Assembly (NCBI RefSeq): GCF_017163755.1
Contig: NZ_JAFIWC010000022.1
Span: 1 to 64,000, forward strand
Direction: 5' to 3'
DNA length: 64,000 nucleotides
DNA from: Xanthomonas sp.
GTDB taxonomy: Bacteria; Pseudomonadota; Gammaproteobacteria; Xanthomonadales; Xanthomonadaceae
Part shown: one piece after another, positions 11,368 through 22,931 of the stretch
How the letters are laid out: the number at the start of each line of letters is the position of its first letter
Position numbering within the stretch: position 1 is the first letter of the stretch
Made by a program: the position numbers and the translations under genes
The notes under the pieces: model-generated
What the model was told of the DNA's origin: nothing
Database searches by the model: none
Seen by the model: the letters and a program-made list of their open reading frames with translations, nothing else

Positions 11368-12735
11368 ATGATCCGCCGAACCCTCGTCCTGGCGCTGGCC
11401 GCCGCGCTGTCTCCGATGGCCGCCAATGCCGCGGACCTGCTGCAAGTCTATGAAATGGCCCGCAACAGCGATCCGCAGCTGGCGACGGCAGAGTCCACCC
11501 GGCTGTTCAACCGCGAAGGCGAGGTGCAGGCGCGCGCGGCGCTGTTGCCGCAGTTGAACGGCAGCGCCTCGCTGCAGCGCTCGCATAGCGACCGCGAACT
11601 GGGCGGCGGCACCTCCGTCGACGGCACCGGCAAGAGCCGCAGCTATGCGATCCAGGGCCAGCAGACCCTGGTCAACTTCGCCCAGTTCGCGACGCTGCGG
11701 GCGCAGAAGGCCAACGCCCTGGCTGCCGACTACACCCTGGATTCGGCCAACGACGACCTGATCGTGCGCACCTCGGCGGCCTACTTCAACGTGCTGGTGG
11801 CGATCGAATCGCTGGTCGCGGCCGAGACCAACGAAGCGGCGGCGAAGAAGCAGTTCGACTACGCCGACAAGCGCCTGGAGGTCGGCCTGGCGCCGATCAC
11901 CGACGTGCACGAAGCGCGCGCCGAGTACGACCAGGCGCGCGCGGACACCATCACCGCGCGCAACACGCTGGAGGACTACTACCAGGCGCTGACCGAGATC
12001 ACCGGCCAGCCGGTGCGCGACCTGCGCGGCCTGCCGGAGGATTTCCGCCCGCAGCTGCCCGCCGACCGCAGCAACGTCGACACGCTGATCGCCTCGGCGG
12101 TCGACCGCAATCCGGCGCTGAAGGCCTACCAGTACCAGGTGCAGGCGGCGGAGAACAACGTCTCGGCCGCACGCGCCGGGCATCTGCCCACGCTGAACCT
12201 GGCCGCCAGCGTCGGCCGCGACGCCACCTGGGGCGACGGCCTGTCCAGCAGCAACTCGCCGCGCGCGGACAGCAACACGGTCGGGGTCACTCTGAACATC
12301 CCGATCTTCTCCGGCGGCGCGACCCAGTCGGCGGTGCGCCAGGCGCTGGCGCAGCGCGATATCGCCCAGGACACCTACGAGCAGCAGAAGCGCGCGCTGG
12401 ACCGCAACACCCGCAACGCCTACCAGACCGTGGTGGCGGGCATCAGCGAGATCGAGGCGCGGCGCCTGGCGGTGGTGTCGGCGCAGGCCGCCTACGACGC
12501 CTCGCAGGTCGGCCTGGAAGTGGGCACGCGCACCGTGCTGGACGTGGTGCAGAACCAGCGCACCCTGTACCAGGCGCAGCTGGCCTACGCGCAGGCGCGC
12601 TACAACTTCCTGCAGAACCGCCTGCTGCTGAGCCAGGCGCTGGGCGCGCTGGACGTGGCCGAGGTGCAGTCGATCAATGCGCTGCTCACCCAGAGCGCCG
12701 AAGCCAAGCTCAACACCGGCAGCACCACGCAGTAA
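11368..12735 (+). CDS. tolC: TolC-type outer-membrane efflux channel
   Basis: Outer-membrane exit duct for RND and ABC tripartite pumps and type I secretion. The 455-residue precursor has a signal peptide cleaved around ANA-ADLLQVY (residue 21). Two outer-membrane efflux repeats follow (about 25-215 and 235-430), rich in long heptad helices, with the conserved VGLAPITDVHEARAEYD and VGTRTVLDVVQNQRTLYQAQ segments. AAGGAAG provides a strong ribosome site. A UUCG-loop terminator follows, so this is the last gene of the TetR-PCMT-tolC set. Confidence 0.94.
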   Translation: MIRRTLVLALAAALSPMAANAADLLQVYEMARNSDPQLATAESTRLFNREGEVQARAALLPQLNGSASLQRSHSDRELGGGTSVDGTGKSRSYAIQGQQTLVNFAQFATLRAQKANALAADYTLDSANDDLIVRTSAAYFNVLVAIESLVAAETNEAAAKKQFDYADKRLEVGLAPITDVHEARAEYDQARADTITARNTLEDYYQALTEITGQPVRDLRGLPEDFRPQLPADRSNVDTLIASAVDRNPALKAYQYQVQAAENNVSAARAGHLPTLNLAASVGRDATWGDGLSSSNSPRADSNTVGVTLNIPIFSGGATQSAVRQALAQRDIAQDTYEQQKRALDRNTRNAYQTVVAGISEIEARRLAVVSAQAAYDASQVGLEVGTRTVLDVVQNQRTLYQAQLAYAQARYNFLQNRLLLSQALGALDVAEVQSINALLTQSAEAKLNTGSTTQ

Positions 12736-12762
12736 CCCGATACCGCGGCGACGCGGCGCATG

Positions 12763-12795
12763 GACGGCGGGCCTTCGGGTCCGCCGTCTTCGTTT
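12763..12795 (+). terminator. Rho-independent terminator after tolC
   Basis: An 11-bp stem (GACGGCGGGCC with GGTCCGCCGTC, one G-T pair) closed by a TTCG tetraloop is followed by TTCGTTT. It lies 27 bases after the tolC stop. Confidence 0.8.
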
Positions 12796-12901
12796 GTCGG
12801 GTTGGGGTTTCCGGTCTGCCGCGCTGGCTTCGCGCAGTCTGCGCCGTGGTCCGGCCCGTGGCCGTGCGCCGCGGACGCCGCCGCGTGCGCCGCCGGTCCG
12901 G

Positions 12902-14230
12902 CTAGGGCGAGTCCGCGGCCGTCACGCAGGGTTCGGCGAGCGGCGGCAGGTCCGGCCCGATCAGCGCCAGCGCACGCTGCAGCGCGCCGCGGCCGTTGGC
13001 CACCAGCGCGCAGCCGGCTTCGGCCATGCGCTTGCGCTCCACCGGGTCCTGCAGCAGGGCCTGCAGCGCGCTCGCCACCGCGGGCGCGTCCTCGCAGATG
13101 GTCACCGCGCCGGCCTCGCGCATGCGCCGCGAAATCTCGGCGAAGTTGTGCAGGTGCGGACCGGTCACCGCCGGCGTGCCCACCGCCGCCGGCTCCAGCA
13201 GGTTGTGCCCGCCGATCGGCTGCAGGCTGCCGCCGACGAAGGCGACCTGCGCGCAGGCGTAGAACGCCATCAGTTCGCCCAGCGTGTCGACCACGAACAC
13301 CCCGTGCTCGGCCCCGGGCCATTGCTGCTGGCGGCGCGTGGCCACCTGCCAGCCCTGGTCGCGCGCCAGCGCCTCGACCTTGCCGAAGCGTTCGGGGTGG
13401 CGCGGCGCCCACAGCAGCAGCAGGTCGGGCCATTGCCGCCGCAGCTGCCGGTGCAGCTCGATCACCGCCGCCTCTTCGCCCTCGTGGGTGCTGGCCGCGA
13501 TCCACACCGGCCGCGCGGCCGGCACCTGCTGGCGGAACGCGGCGACGAACTGCGCCAGCTGCGCCGGCACGGCGATGTCGAACTTCAGGTTGCCCAGCGC
13601 GGTCACCTGGTCCGGGCGCGCGCCCAGTTCGATGAAACGCTCCGCGTCCTCCTGCGATTGCGCCGCCACGCAGGTGACCGTGCGCAATGCGCGGCCGATC
13701 AGTACGCGCAACAGCCGGTAGCCGCGCAGCGAGCGCGCCGACAGCCGCGCATTGAGCACGTACACCGGAATCCGCCGGTCGCGGCAGCCGAACAGCATGT
13801 TCGGCCACAGTTCGGTCTCCAGGATCAGCGCCAGGCTGGGCTGGAAGTGGCCGAGGAAGCGGCCCACGCTGCCGGGCACGTCGTACGGCAGGTAGACATG
13901 GTCCACGGCGTCGCCCCACAGCGCCTGCACCCGCTCCGACCCGGTCGGGGTGATGGTGGTGATCACCCAGCGGATGTCCGGGCGCTGCGCGCGCAGCGCG
14001 TTGACCACCGGCGCGGCGGCGTTGACCTCGCCCACCGACACCGCATGCAGCCACACCCGTGGCCTGCCGCGGGTCTGCGGATATGACGCGTAGCGCTCGT
14101 CCCAGCGCTGGAAATACTGGCGCACGCGGAAACCGCGCCAGATCAGGTGGTAGACGGTGACCGGCAGCAGCAGGTAGAGCACGGCCGAGTACAGGCCGCG
14201 CAGCAGCCGCTCGATGAAATCGTTGCGCAT
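12902..14230 (-). CDS. waaA: 3-deoxy-D-manno-octulosonic acid transferase
   Basis: Adds Kdo to lipid A precursor at the inner-membrane cytoplasmic face, starting the LPS core. From the ATG at 14230 the protein has 442 residues: an N-terminal membrane anchor (about 8-25), then the GT30 N-domain with WLHAVSVGEVNAA and TTITPTGSERVQ. The C-terminal GT-B half contains GGHNLLEPAAVGTPAVTGPH. The longer in-frame start at 14308 adds residues atypical of the family. It is transcribed divergently from the acyltransferase gene. Confidence 0.94.
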   Translation of the reverse strand: MRNDFIERLLRGLYSAVLYLLLPVTVYHLIWRGFRVRQYFQRWDERYASYPQTRGRPRVWLHAVSVGEVNAAAPVVNALRAQRPDIRWVITTITPTGSERVQALWGDAVDHVYLPYDVPGSVGRFLGHFQPSLALILETELWPNMLFGCRDRRIPVYVLNARLSARSLRGYRLLRVLIGRALRTVTCVAAQSQEDAERFIELGARPDQVTALGNLKFDIAVPAQLAQFVAAFRQQVPAARPVWIAASTHEGEEAAVIELHRQLRRQWPDLLLLWAPRHPERFGKVEALARDQGWQVATRRQQQWPGAEHGVFVVDTLGELMAFYACAQVAFVGGSLQPIGGHNLLEPAAVGTPAVTGPHLHNFAEISRRMREAGAVTICEDAPAVASALQALLQDPVERKRMAEAGCALVANGRGALQRALALIGPDLPPLAEPCVTAADSP

Positions 14231-14382
14231 CGGCCAAGCATAGCCGCTGCGACCCGCCGGGAGCAGGAGCCGGCGGGTCGCGCCGGCACCGGATGGCGGC
14301 GAATGCAAGCCGCATGCGGCTTTCTCCTGACTCTGCGGCCCCGTTGCCTGACCCTCATCCCGGCAGCCGTTAAACTTGGCGC

Positions 14383-15333
14383 ATGCCTCCCGCCTCTTCC
14401 TCCGCTTCGGAACTGCCGCCGCCGCCGCGCTCGCCGCGCTACTGGTCGATGTGGCTGCTGCTCGCGGTCGCGGTCGCGGCCGCGCGCCTGCCCTGGCTGC
14501 TGCAGCGCGCGCTCGGCCGCGGCGTCGGCTGGCTGGCGCTGCGCCTGGCCGGCACCCGCCGCCGCGCCGCGGCGGTGAACCTGAAACTGTGTTTCCCCGA
14601 GCAGGACGAGGCCTGGCACGCGCGCATGCTGCGCGACAGCTTCGACGCGCTGGGCGTGGGCCTGTTCGAATTCGCGCGCGCCTGGTGGGGCGGCATCGCG
14701 CCGATCCTCGCCCGCACCCGCATCGAGGGACTGGAGCACCTGCACGCGCTGCGGGCGCAGGGCCGTGGCGTGCTGCTGGTGTCCGGCCACTTCATGACCC
14801 TGGAGATCTGCGGCCGCCTGCTGTGCCAGCACGTGCCGCTGGCCGGCATGTACCGCCGCCACCGCAACCCGGTGTTCGAATGGGCGGTCAAGCGCGGCCG
14901 CCTGCGCTACGCCATCGCGATGTTCGCCAACGAGGACCTGCGCGCCAGCGTGCGCCACCTCAAGCGCGGGGGGTTCCTGTGGTACGCCCCGGACCAGGAC
15001 ATGCGCGGCAAGGACACGGTGTTCGTGCCGTTCTTCGGCATGCCCGCGGCGACGATCACCGCCACCCACCAGCTGGCGCGGCTGACCGGCTGCGCGGTGG
15101 TACCGTTCTTCCATCGCCGCGAGGGCGGCCGCTACGTGCTGCGCATCGCCCCGCCGCTGGAGGACTTCCCGTCCGCGGACATGGTCGCCGACACCGCGCG
15201 GGTCAACGCCGCGATCGAGGACATGGTGCGCGAGGCGCCGTCGCAGTACCTGTGGATCCACCGCCGCTTCAAGCGCCAGCCGGGCGGGCGCAGCCGCTTC
15301 TACGAACGCGAGCCGGCCGCGCCCGGCGAGTGA
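14383..15333 (+). CDS. LpxL/HtrB-family lipid A acyltransferase
   Basis: Inner-membrane enzyme predicted to add a secondary acyl chain to Kdo-lipid A or a related lipid. The 316-residue protein has an N-terminal membrane helix (about 22-38). The family HX4(D/E) catalytic motif appears as SGHFMTLEICGR (about residue 129). Further conserved segments are MYRRHRNPVF and FLWYAPDQDM. The divergent arrangement with waaA, 152 bases apart, suggests a shared control region. Which acyl chain or position it serves cannot be read from the sequence. Confidence 0.86.
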   Translation: MPPASSSASELPPPPRSPRYWSMWLLLAVAVAAARLPWLLQRALGRGVGWLALRLAGTRRRAAAVNLKLCFPEQDEAWHARMLRDSFDALGVGLFEFARAWWGGIAPILARTRIEGLEHLHALRAQGRGVLLVSGHFMTLEICGRLLCQHVPLAGMYRRHRNPVFEWAVKRGRLRYAIAMFANEDLRASVRHLKRGGFLWYAPDQDMRGKDTVFVPFFGMPAATITATHQLARLTGCAVVPFFHRREGGRYVLRIAPPLEDFPSADMVADTARVNAAIEDMVREAPSQYLWIHRRFKRQPGGRSRFYEREPAAPGE

Positions 15334-15376
15334 CCGCGCCACCGCGCACCGCTTCGCCCGGCCCGGCGCGCGCCGC

Positions 15377-16699
15377 CTATTGCCGTTCCTCGGCCAGCAG
15401 CGCGCCGACGTACAGCGCCGCCAGCATCAGCGTCAGCGCGCCCCAGAACGACGAATAGAACGCCAGGTGGGTGTTGAACGGGAACACCGTCGCGGCCAGC
15501 GCCAGCATCGCCGGCCGCGCCTGTTCGCGCGCCGGCGGCGACGCATAGCGCCAGGCGCGCCAGGCCTGCGCGGCGCCGGCCAGCCATAGCAGCAGGCCGA
15601 TCGCGCCGGTTTCGCTGAGCAGTTCGAGCACGATCTGGTGCGCGTGCAGTGCCGGTCCCTGGCCCCATTCGGGCGGACGCGCCGGCGCCGGGTCGCAGTG
15701 CGGATACGCCTCGCGGAAACCGCGCACGCCGACGCCGTTGATCGGGTGCTCGCGCACCATGCACCATGCCGCCGCCCAGATCTGCCGGCGCCCGGTCAGC
15801 GCGGCGTTGACCCCGTCGGGCTGGGCGCTGAACGCCAGGCTGGTCAGCTGCAGGCGCTCGCGCACCTGCGGCGACACCGTCCCCAGCAGGCCCAGCGCCA
15901 GCACTCCGAGCAGGCCGACGCCGAGCAGGCGCTTGCCGCCGAGCAGCCGCCATCCGGACAGCAGCAGCACCAGCGCATAGGTGACCCAGGAGGCGCGCGA
16001 GCCGGCCAGCACCAGCACCACGCCCACCGCCGCGGCGGCGAGCAGCCAGCCCCACGCGCCGCCGCGGCGGGCGGCGGCGAACAGCGCGAACGGCGACAGG
16101 CTGGCCAGCACTTGGCCGAACTTGAGGTTGCACGGCCCGAACACGCCGCTGAGACGGTCGGCGGCGGCGATCTCCGCCGGCGTGCACAGCCCGTGCTGGC
16201 TGAGCGCCCACTTCAGCTGGTCCATCGACCAGAACAGCGCGCTGCTGCCGAACAGCGCCTGCCCCAGCGCGTCCGCGGTCCAGACCACGACGATGATCGC
16301 CAGGCCGCCGAAGGTGATGCGCCGGCCGCGCGCGGTGGCCACCGCCATCGCCACCAGCCACAGGAACGGCAGGAAGCGCAGGTCCGCCGCCGACTCGCGC
16401 AGCGCCAGCGGCACGTCCACCGCGCCCAGCGCCGACAGCGGCTGCGGCACCCAATAGGCCAGGAACAGCAACGTGGTCAGCGCCCACGCCGGGCCGCTGA
16501 GCAGTTGCGTGCCGCCGCGGAAGCGGCGGTGCAGCAGCAGCGCCAGCGTGCCCAGCGCGCCGAGCGCCAGCACCCCGGCGGCCAGTCCCGGCGCCGGCCA
16601 CAGCGCCACGAACAGCAGCACCCAGCCCGGCGCCCAGCACCCGACCCGCGCGGGCGGCACAGGCGCGGTGGCCGCGGGATCAGCGCCGGAGTTCGTCAT
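15377..16699 (-). CDS. O-antigen ligase family membrane protein
   Basis: Multi-spanning protein of 440 residues with about ten hydrophobic helices and a large periplasmic loop (about 280-370). The Wzy_C/WaaL family hallmarks are visible: an arginine-rich ligand region with LTGRRQIWAAAWCMVREHPINGVG, and the histidine segment ALHAHQIVLELLSETGAIG. These proteins join polymers to lipid A-core or polymerise O-units. The ATG at 16699 lies inside the end of the upstream glycosyltransferase gene (20-base overlap), so the two are coupled. Linkage to waaA and lpxL fits LPS work, but the exact acceptor is unknown. Confidence 0.83.
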   Translation of the reverse strand: MTNSGADPAATAPVPPARVGCWAPGWVLLFVALWPAPGLAAGVLALGALGTLALLLHRRFRGGTQLLSGPAWALTTLLFLAYWVPQPLSALGAVDVPLALRESAADLRFLPFLWLVAMAVATARGRRITFGGLAIIVVVWTADALGQALFGSSALFWSMDQLKWALSQHGLCTPAEIAAADRLSGVFGPCNLKFGQVLASLSPFALFAAARRGGAWGWLLAAAAVGVVLVLAGSRASWVTYALVLLLSGWRLLGGKRLLGVGLLGVLALGLLGTVSPQVRERLQLTSLAFSAQPDGVNAALTGRRQIWAAAWCMVREHPINGVGVRGFREAYPHCDPAPARPPEWGQGPALHAHQIVLELLSETGAIGLLLWLAGAAQAWRAWRYASPPAREQARPAMLALAATVFPFNTHLAFYSSFWGALTLMLAALYVGALLAEERQ

Positions 16700-17792
16700 A
16701 GACCGCCAGGGTTGCCTGCTGCATCGCGCGCAGCGTGTAGGGAATCGTAGCCGGGGGCGGCGGCGGTTGCGCCAGCAGCCGGCGTGCCGCCGCGTGCAGC
16801 GCCGCCGCATCGAACGCCGGCACCGCGCCGCCGGGCTGCAGCTGCGCCAGCAGTTCGCCGGCCCCGCCATGCGCCCAGCCGAGCACCGGCCGCCCCACCG
16901 CCAGCGCCTCGACCACGGTGCGCCCGAACGCCTCCGGCTTGCGCGACAGCTGCAGCACCAGCGCGCTGGCGGCATAGGCTTCGGCGATGCGCGCGGTCGG
17001 CGCGGTGAAGGCGACCGCGCCGCCGATGCCGAGCGCGGTCGCCTCGGCTTCCAGCTCGCGCACATAGACCTCGCGCCCGGCCTCGCGCGCGCCCGGCAGC
17101 CACAGGCGCAGGTCGAGGCCGTCGGCGCGCAGCGCGGCCAGCAGCGCCAACGCATCGGCATGGCCCTTCAGCCGGGTGCCGCGCCCGGGCAGCAGCAGCA
17201 GCGGCGCATCGCTGGCCAGCGCCGGCGCCTGTGCCGCCGCCCAGGCGCGCGCCTGCGGGTCCGGCATCGCGCGGCGCGGGAACCGCGCCGGATCCAGGCC
17301 GCGCGGGATCACCCGCAGGCGCGCCGGATCGGTGCGCGGGTAGTGCTGCAGCACGTAGCCGCGCACGGTGTCGGAGACGCAGATGACCCGTTCGCCACGG
17401 GTCATCACCGCGCTGTAGCGGCTGGGCGAATTGAGCCCGTGCACGGTGGTGACGAAGCGCGGCCGTTGCGCCGCCGGCAGACCGCGCAGCGCGTGCCAGC
17501 CCAACCAGGCCGGCAACCGCGAGCGCGCATGCACGATGTCCACCGCTTCGCGCTGGAACAGGCGGCGCAGCGCCGGCACGTGGCGCAGAGTCAGCAGCGA
17601 CTTGCGGCCGATATCCAGGCACAGGTGCTCGGCGCCGGCCTGCTCCAGCGCCGGCAGCAGCCGCCCGCCGGCCGACACCACCAGCGCGCGGTGGCCGGCG
17701 GCGACCAGCGCCTCGGCGATCTCCAGCGTGGACCGTTCGACGCCGCCGGATTCCAGCGCCGGCAACAACTGCACCACGGTCAGGCGGTGCAC
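16680..17792 (-). CDS. GT4-type glycosyltransferase
   Basis: Cytoplasmic GT-B fold glycosyltransferase of 370 residues, probably acting on LPS core or another envelope glycan. The N-terminal glycine segment ESGGVERSTLEIAEAL is typical of GT4. The C-terminal half has LLLPGRGTRLKG and the EX7E motif KPEAFGRTVVEALAVGRPVL. The GTG at 17792 is chosen because it gives the usual start (VHRLTVVQLLPALESGGVE) and begins 11 bases after the zinc-finger gene; the longer frame runs into that gene. It overlaps the ligase gene at its 3' end. Confidence 0.86.
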   Translation of the reverse strand: MHRLTVVQLLPALESGGVERSTLEIAEALVAAGHRALVVSAGGRLLPALEQAGAEHLCLDIGRKSLLTLRHVPALRRLFQREAVDIVHARSRLPAWLGWHALRGLPAAQRPRFVTTVHGLNSPSRYSAVMTRGERVICVSDTVRGYVLQHYPRTDPARLRVIPRGLDPARFPRRAMPDPQARAWAAAQAPALASDAPLLLLPGRGTRLKGHADALALLAALRADGLDLRLWLPGAREAGREVYVRELEAEATALGIGGAVAFTAPTARIAEAYAASALVLQLSRKPEAFGRTVVEALAVGRPVLGWAHGGAGELLAQLQPGGAVPAFDAAALHAAARRLLAQPPPPPATIPYTLRAMQQATLAVYDELRR

Positions 17793-17803
17793 GACCCGCC
17801 GGG

Positions 17804-18001
17804 TCAGTCGGCCAGCGCGAAGACCGCGCCGCAATACGGGCACTGTGCCTCGTGGTCGGACGCTTCCTCGATCGGCAGGTAGACCCGCGGGTGCGAGTTC
17901 CACAACGCCATCTCCGGGGTCGGGCAGCTCAGCGGCAGGTCGGCGCGGTGCACGGTGTAGCGCTTCTCGGCGTTGGCGGGCGCGGTGGCGATATGGCTCA
18001 T
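17804..18001 (-). CDS. Small zinc-finger (CHCC type) protein
   Basis: Protein of 65 residues whose C-terminal two thirds match the zf-CHCC (NDUFS6-like) family. The putative zinc ligands are Cys in LPLSCPTPE, His in WNSHPRVYLPI, and the CPYC pair in QCPYCGAVF. The function of the bacterial members is not established. It is first in a three-gene unit with the GT4 and ligase genes and is divergent from the XRE regulator. Confidence 0.82.
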   Translation of the reverse strand: MSHIATAPANAEKRYTVHRADLPLSCPTPEMALWNSHPRVYLPIEEASDHEAQCPYCGAVFALAD

Positions 18002-18193
18002 GGCGGTGGGGGCGTGATGCGGCAAAAGAGGACGCGCCGATTCTAGCAGCCTGCCCCCCGACCGGGCGGATATGTCATCGGCGGCAAAAATATGCGATGG
18101 TCCTGCAATGTCTACCCGGCTCGGCTTGATGGCGGGCGGTAGCCCTACTATGCTGGCGGTGCGCGGCGCAACCATGCCGCTCTGAGGTGTCCC

Positions 18194-18457
18194 GTGGATA
18201 TAGGTGTGCGATTGATGCAGGCGCGGCGCAATGCCGGTTTCACGTTGCGCGAACTGGCCGCCTTGCTTGGCGTGGCGCATAGCACCCTGGGTCACTGGGA
18301 GAACAACCGTTCCGTTCCCAATGCCCGTCATTTGCTGAAGATCGCCGAACTTACCGGCGTCGATGCCTACGTGCTGCTGACCGGCAAGCCGTCCAAGCTG
18401 AACCAGGGCGAGAACGAGCCGTTGCCGCTGCCGCTGACCGGCAAGCGCCTGGCCTGA
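18194..18457 (+). CDS. XRE-family HTH regulator
   Basis: Small DNA-binding protein of 87 residues, almost entirely one HTH_3 domain (about 5-60): MQARRNAGFTLRELAALLGV, then the recognition helix HSTLGHWENNRSVPN. A short Pro/Leu-rich tail follows. The start is GTG, preceded by GAGGTG. No target can be named; it sits divergently from the zinc-finger gene. Confidence 0.85.
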   Translation: MDIGVRLMQARRNAGFTLRELAALLGVAHSTLGHWENNRSVPNARHLLKIAELTGVDAYVLLTGKPSKLNQGENEPLPLPLTGKRLA

Positions 18458-18707
18458 CCCTGCTGTGCAGCCGTGCCCCACTGCGCCGGCTGGCGCGGGG
18501 GAGTGCGTGTGTGTGAGGTGATGCCCGCGCGGCATGACGCCGCTCGCCCGAACCACCCCGCCGCTCGCCCCAACCACCCCGGTTCGACCTGACCGCGCCG
18601 AGTTTCGGCGCCGGGACCGCGCTGGGCTGCTGCCGGTCCTCGCGCCACCCGGCGCTGCGCAATGCCAACGCACTGCGACAGCGCCGTCCGGCGCGCGGCA
18701 CCTTCCT

Positions 18708-20999
<2,292 letters not shown>

Positions 21000-21107
21000 C
21001 GAGGCTTCTGTAGTCGGGAGGCGCGAGGGAACCGGGATTCTAACCCCTGGACCGCGGCCGGGCCTGTCTTGCGGCTGTCGCCGCGGAGTGCGTGAACGCG
21101 CGAACAC

Positions 21108-21132
21108 GACGCGCCGGCAAGGCCGGCGCGTC
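21108..21132 (-). terminator. Hairpin between dctA and maeB
   Basis: An 11-bp perfect stem (GACGCGCCGGC with GCCGGCGCGTC) and a three-base loop lie 14 bases beyond the dctA stop. No T-run follows. It may terminate or attenuate the dctA transcript before maeB. Confidence 0.55.
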
Positions 21133-21146
21133 GCGTGGCGGCAGGA

Positions 21147-22478
21147 TCAGCGGGTGACGGCGGACTCGATCGCCACCGGGGGCAGCGCCTCCTCGCCGCC
21201 GTCCAGGGCAATGCGCAGGCGGTCGCGGTCCAGCGCGTTCTCCCAGCGCGACACCACCACCGTGGCCACCGCGTTGCCGATGAAGTTGGTCAGCGAGCGG
21301 CATTCGCTCATGAAGCGGTCCACGCCGAGGATCAGCGCCATGCCCGCCACCGGCACCTCCGGCACCACCGCCAGCGTCGCCGCCAGGGTGATGAAGCCGG
21401 CGCCGGTCACGCCGGCCGCGCCCTTGGAGCTGAGCATCGCCACCAGCAGCAGCGCGATCTGGTGGCCCAGGGTCAGCTCGGTGTTGGTGGCCTGGGCGAT
21501 GAACAGCGCGGCCAGGGTCATGTAGATGTTGGTGCCGTCCAGGTTGAACGAATAGCCGGTCGGGACCACCAGGCCCACCACCGACTTCTCGCAGCCGGCC
21601 TTCTCCATCTTCTCCATCAGCGACGGCAGCGCCGATTCGGACGAGGAGGTGCCGAGCACCAGCAGCAGCTCGGCCTTCAGGTAGCGGATCAGCTTGAGGA
21701 TCGAGAAGCCGCACAGGCGCGACACCGCGCCCAGGATCACCAGCACGAACAGCAGCGCGGTGACGTAGAACGAACCCACCAGCCAGGCCAGGTTGATCAG
21801 CGATTCCACGCCGTACTTGCCGATGGTGAAGGCGATCGCGCCGAACGCGCCGATCGGCGCGGCCCGCATCAGGAGGTGCACCAGCTTGAACACCGGCGCG
21901 GTCAGCGACTCCAGCAGGTTCAGCACCGGCTTGCCGCGGTCGCCGGCCAGCGCCAGCGCCACGCCGAACAGCACCGCCACGAACAGCACCTGCAGGATGT
22001 TGTCGCCGACGAACGGGCTGAGCAGGGTCTTGGGGATGATGTCCATCAAAAAGCCGACCAGGGTCAGCTCGTGCGACTTCTCCACGTAGCTGTGCACCGC
22101 GCTCTGGTCCAGGTCGGCCGGGTTGATGTTCATGCCGGCGCCGGGCTGCACCACGTGCGCGACGACCATGCCGACGACCAGCGCCAGCGTGGAGAAGAAC
22201 AGGAAGTACACCATCGCCTTGGCGAACACCCGGCCCACCGTCTTCAGGTGGGTCATGCCGGCGATGCCGGTGACGATGGTCAGGAAGATCACCGGCGCGA
22301 TGATCATCTTCACCAGCTTGATGAACGCATCGCCCAGCGGCTTGAGGCTTTCGGCAAAGGCCGGCTCGAAGTGGCCGAGCACCGCGCCAAGCACGATGGC
22401 GACCACCACCTGGAAATACAGCTGCCGGTAGAACGGCACGTGGCGCGCGACGGGGCTGACGGGAGTAGGAATATGCAT
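21147..22478 (-). CDS. dctA: C4-dicarboxylate:cation symporter
   Basis: Inner-membrane importer for succinate, fumarate and malate, family DAACS. The 443-residue protein has the expected multiple helices and hairpins, the serine-rich re-entrant segment [16 protein letters not shown], and the substrate/cation motif [18 protein letters not shown]. The ATG at 22478 gives the family N-terminus ([17 protein letters not shown]); the frame is open far upstream but codes for nothing recognisable. The leader holds a strong hairpin. Neighbours maeB, an OprP-type porin and a DctB-like kinase support dicarboxylate use. Confidence 0.95.
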   Translation of the reverse strand: MHIPTPVSPVARHVPFYRQLYFQVVVAIVLGAVLGHFEPAFAESLKPLGDAFIKLVKMIIAPVIFLTIVTGIAGMTHLKTVGRVFAKAMVYFLFFSTLALVVGMVVAHVVQPGAGMNINPADLDQSAVHSYVEKSHELTLVGFLMDIIPKTLLSPFVGDNILQVLFVAVLFGVALALAGDRGKPVLNLLESLTAPVFKLVHLLMRAAPIGAFGAIAFTIGKYGVESLINLAWLVGSFYVTALLFVLVILGAVSRLCGFSILKLIRYLKAELLLVLGTSSSESALPSLMEKMEKAGCEKSVVGLVVPTGYSFNLDGTNIYMTLAALFIAQATNTELTLGHQIALLLVAMLSSKGAAGVTGAGFITLAATLAVVPEVPVAGMALILGVDRFMSECRSLTNFIGNAVATVVVSRWENALDRDRLRIALDGGEEALPPVAIESAVTR

Positions 22479-22931
22479 GGAGAGCGGCTCCGGGGACGAG
22501 ACGGCCGGGGCCTGTTGCAGGCCCCGGGATGGCGCCTTTTGTACTCTGCGTCCCGTTCTAAGCAGATAACCTATTGGTACTAGTCCCCTGTCACCGGTGC
22601 CTGTTGCGCAGTTACAGTGTGCCGGCACGTCCACGAGGGAGTGGTACGCGGCGCCGGCCGGTCGCGGGGAGGGCCTTGCGACACCGCCGTTGCGTACCGT
22701 CCGCAAACAGAGATGTCCGGCGCATTCAGGGAAGCGGCCCGCGCCACGCTTAAAGATGCGCCGGATCCGCCCGCTATTGTTACAGGCGGGATCGTTTGAC
22801 GGCGATGCGCCTGCGACCACGCCCGTTTTTCGGCGTGGACCTGGAACGGACGATGTAGTGCCCGCGCCTGCCTTGACCCATGCACGCCCAAGGCCACGCG
22901 GTTTATTCCCTATCAAGAAGATACCGACACC
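22479..22931. other. dctA/porin divergent control region
   Basis: About 450 bases separate the dctA and porin starts. Apart from the hairpin in the dctA leader, an AT-richer stretch (22555-22585) could hold promoters. The short open frames here look unlike neighbouring genes and are not called. Confidence 0.5.
22505..22527 (-). promoter_or_regulatory. Stem-loop in the dctA leader
   Basis: A 10-bp perfect stem (CCGGGGCCTG with CAGGCCCCGG) with a TTG loop lies about 27 bases upstream of the dctA start. In an mRNA it would be very stable and close to the ribosome site, so it could influence dctA translation or act as an attenuator. No known riboswitch consensus is seen. Confidence 0.4.

Noticed and set aside
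22505-22527. The dctA leader hairpin as another MITE end
   Set aside because: It shares GGGGCCTGTTG by eye, but the similarity stops after ten bases and there is no second end.
22588-22607. Pho-box-like CTGTCAC and CTGTTGC upstream of the porin
   Set aside because: The two halves are 13 bases apart start to start in place of the usual 11, the second half is poor, and only one pair is present.
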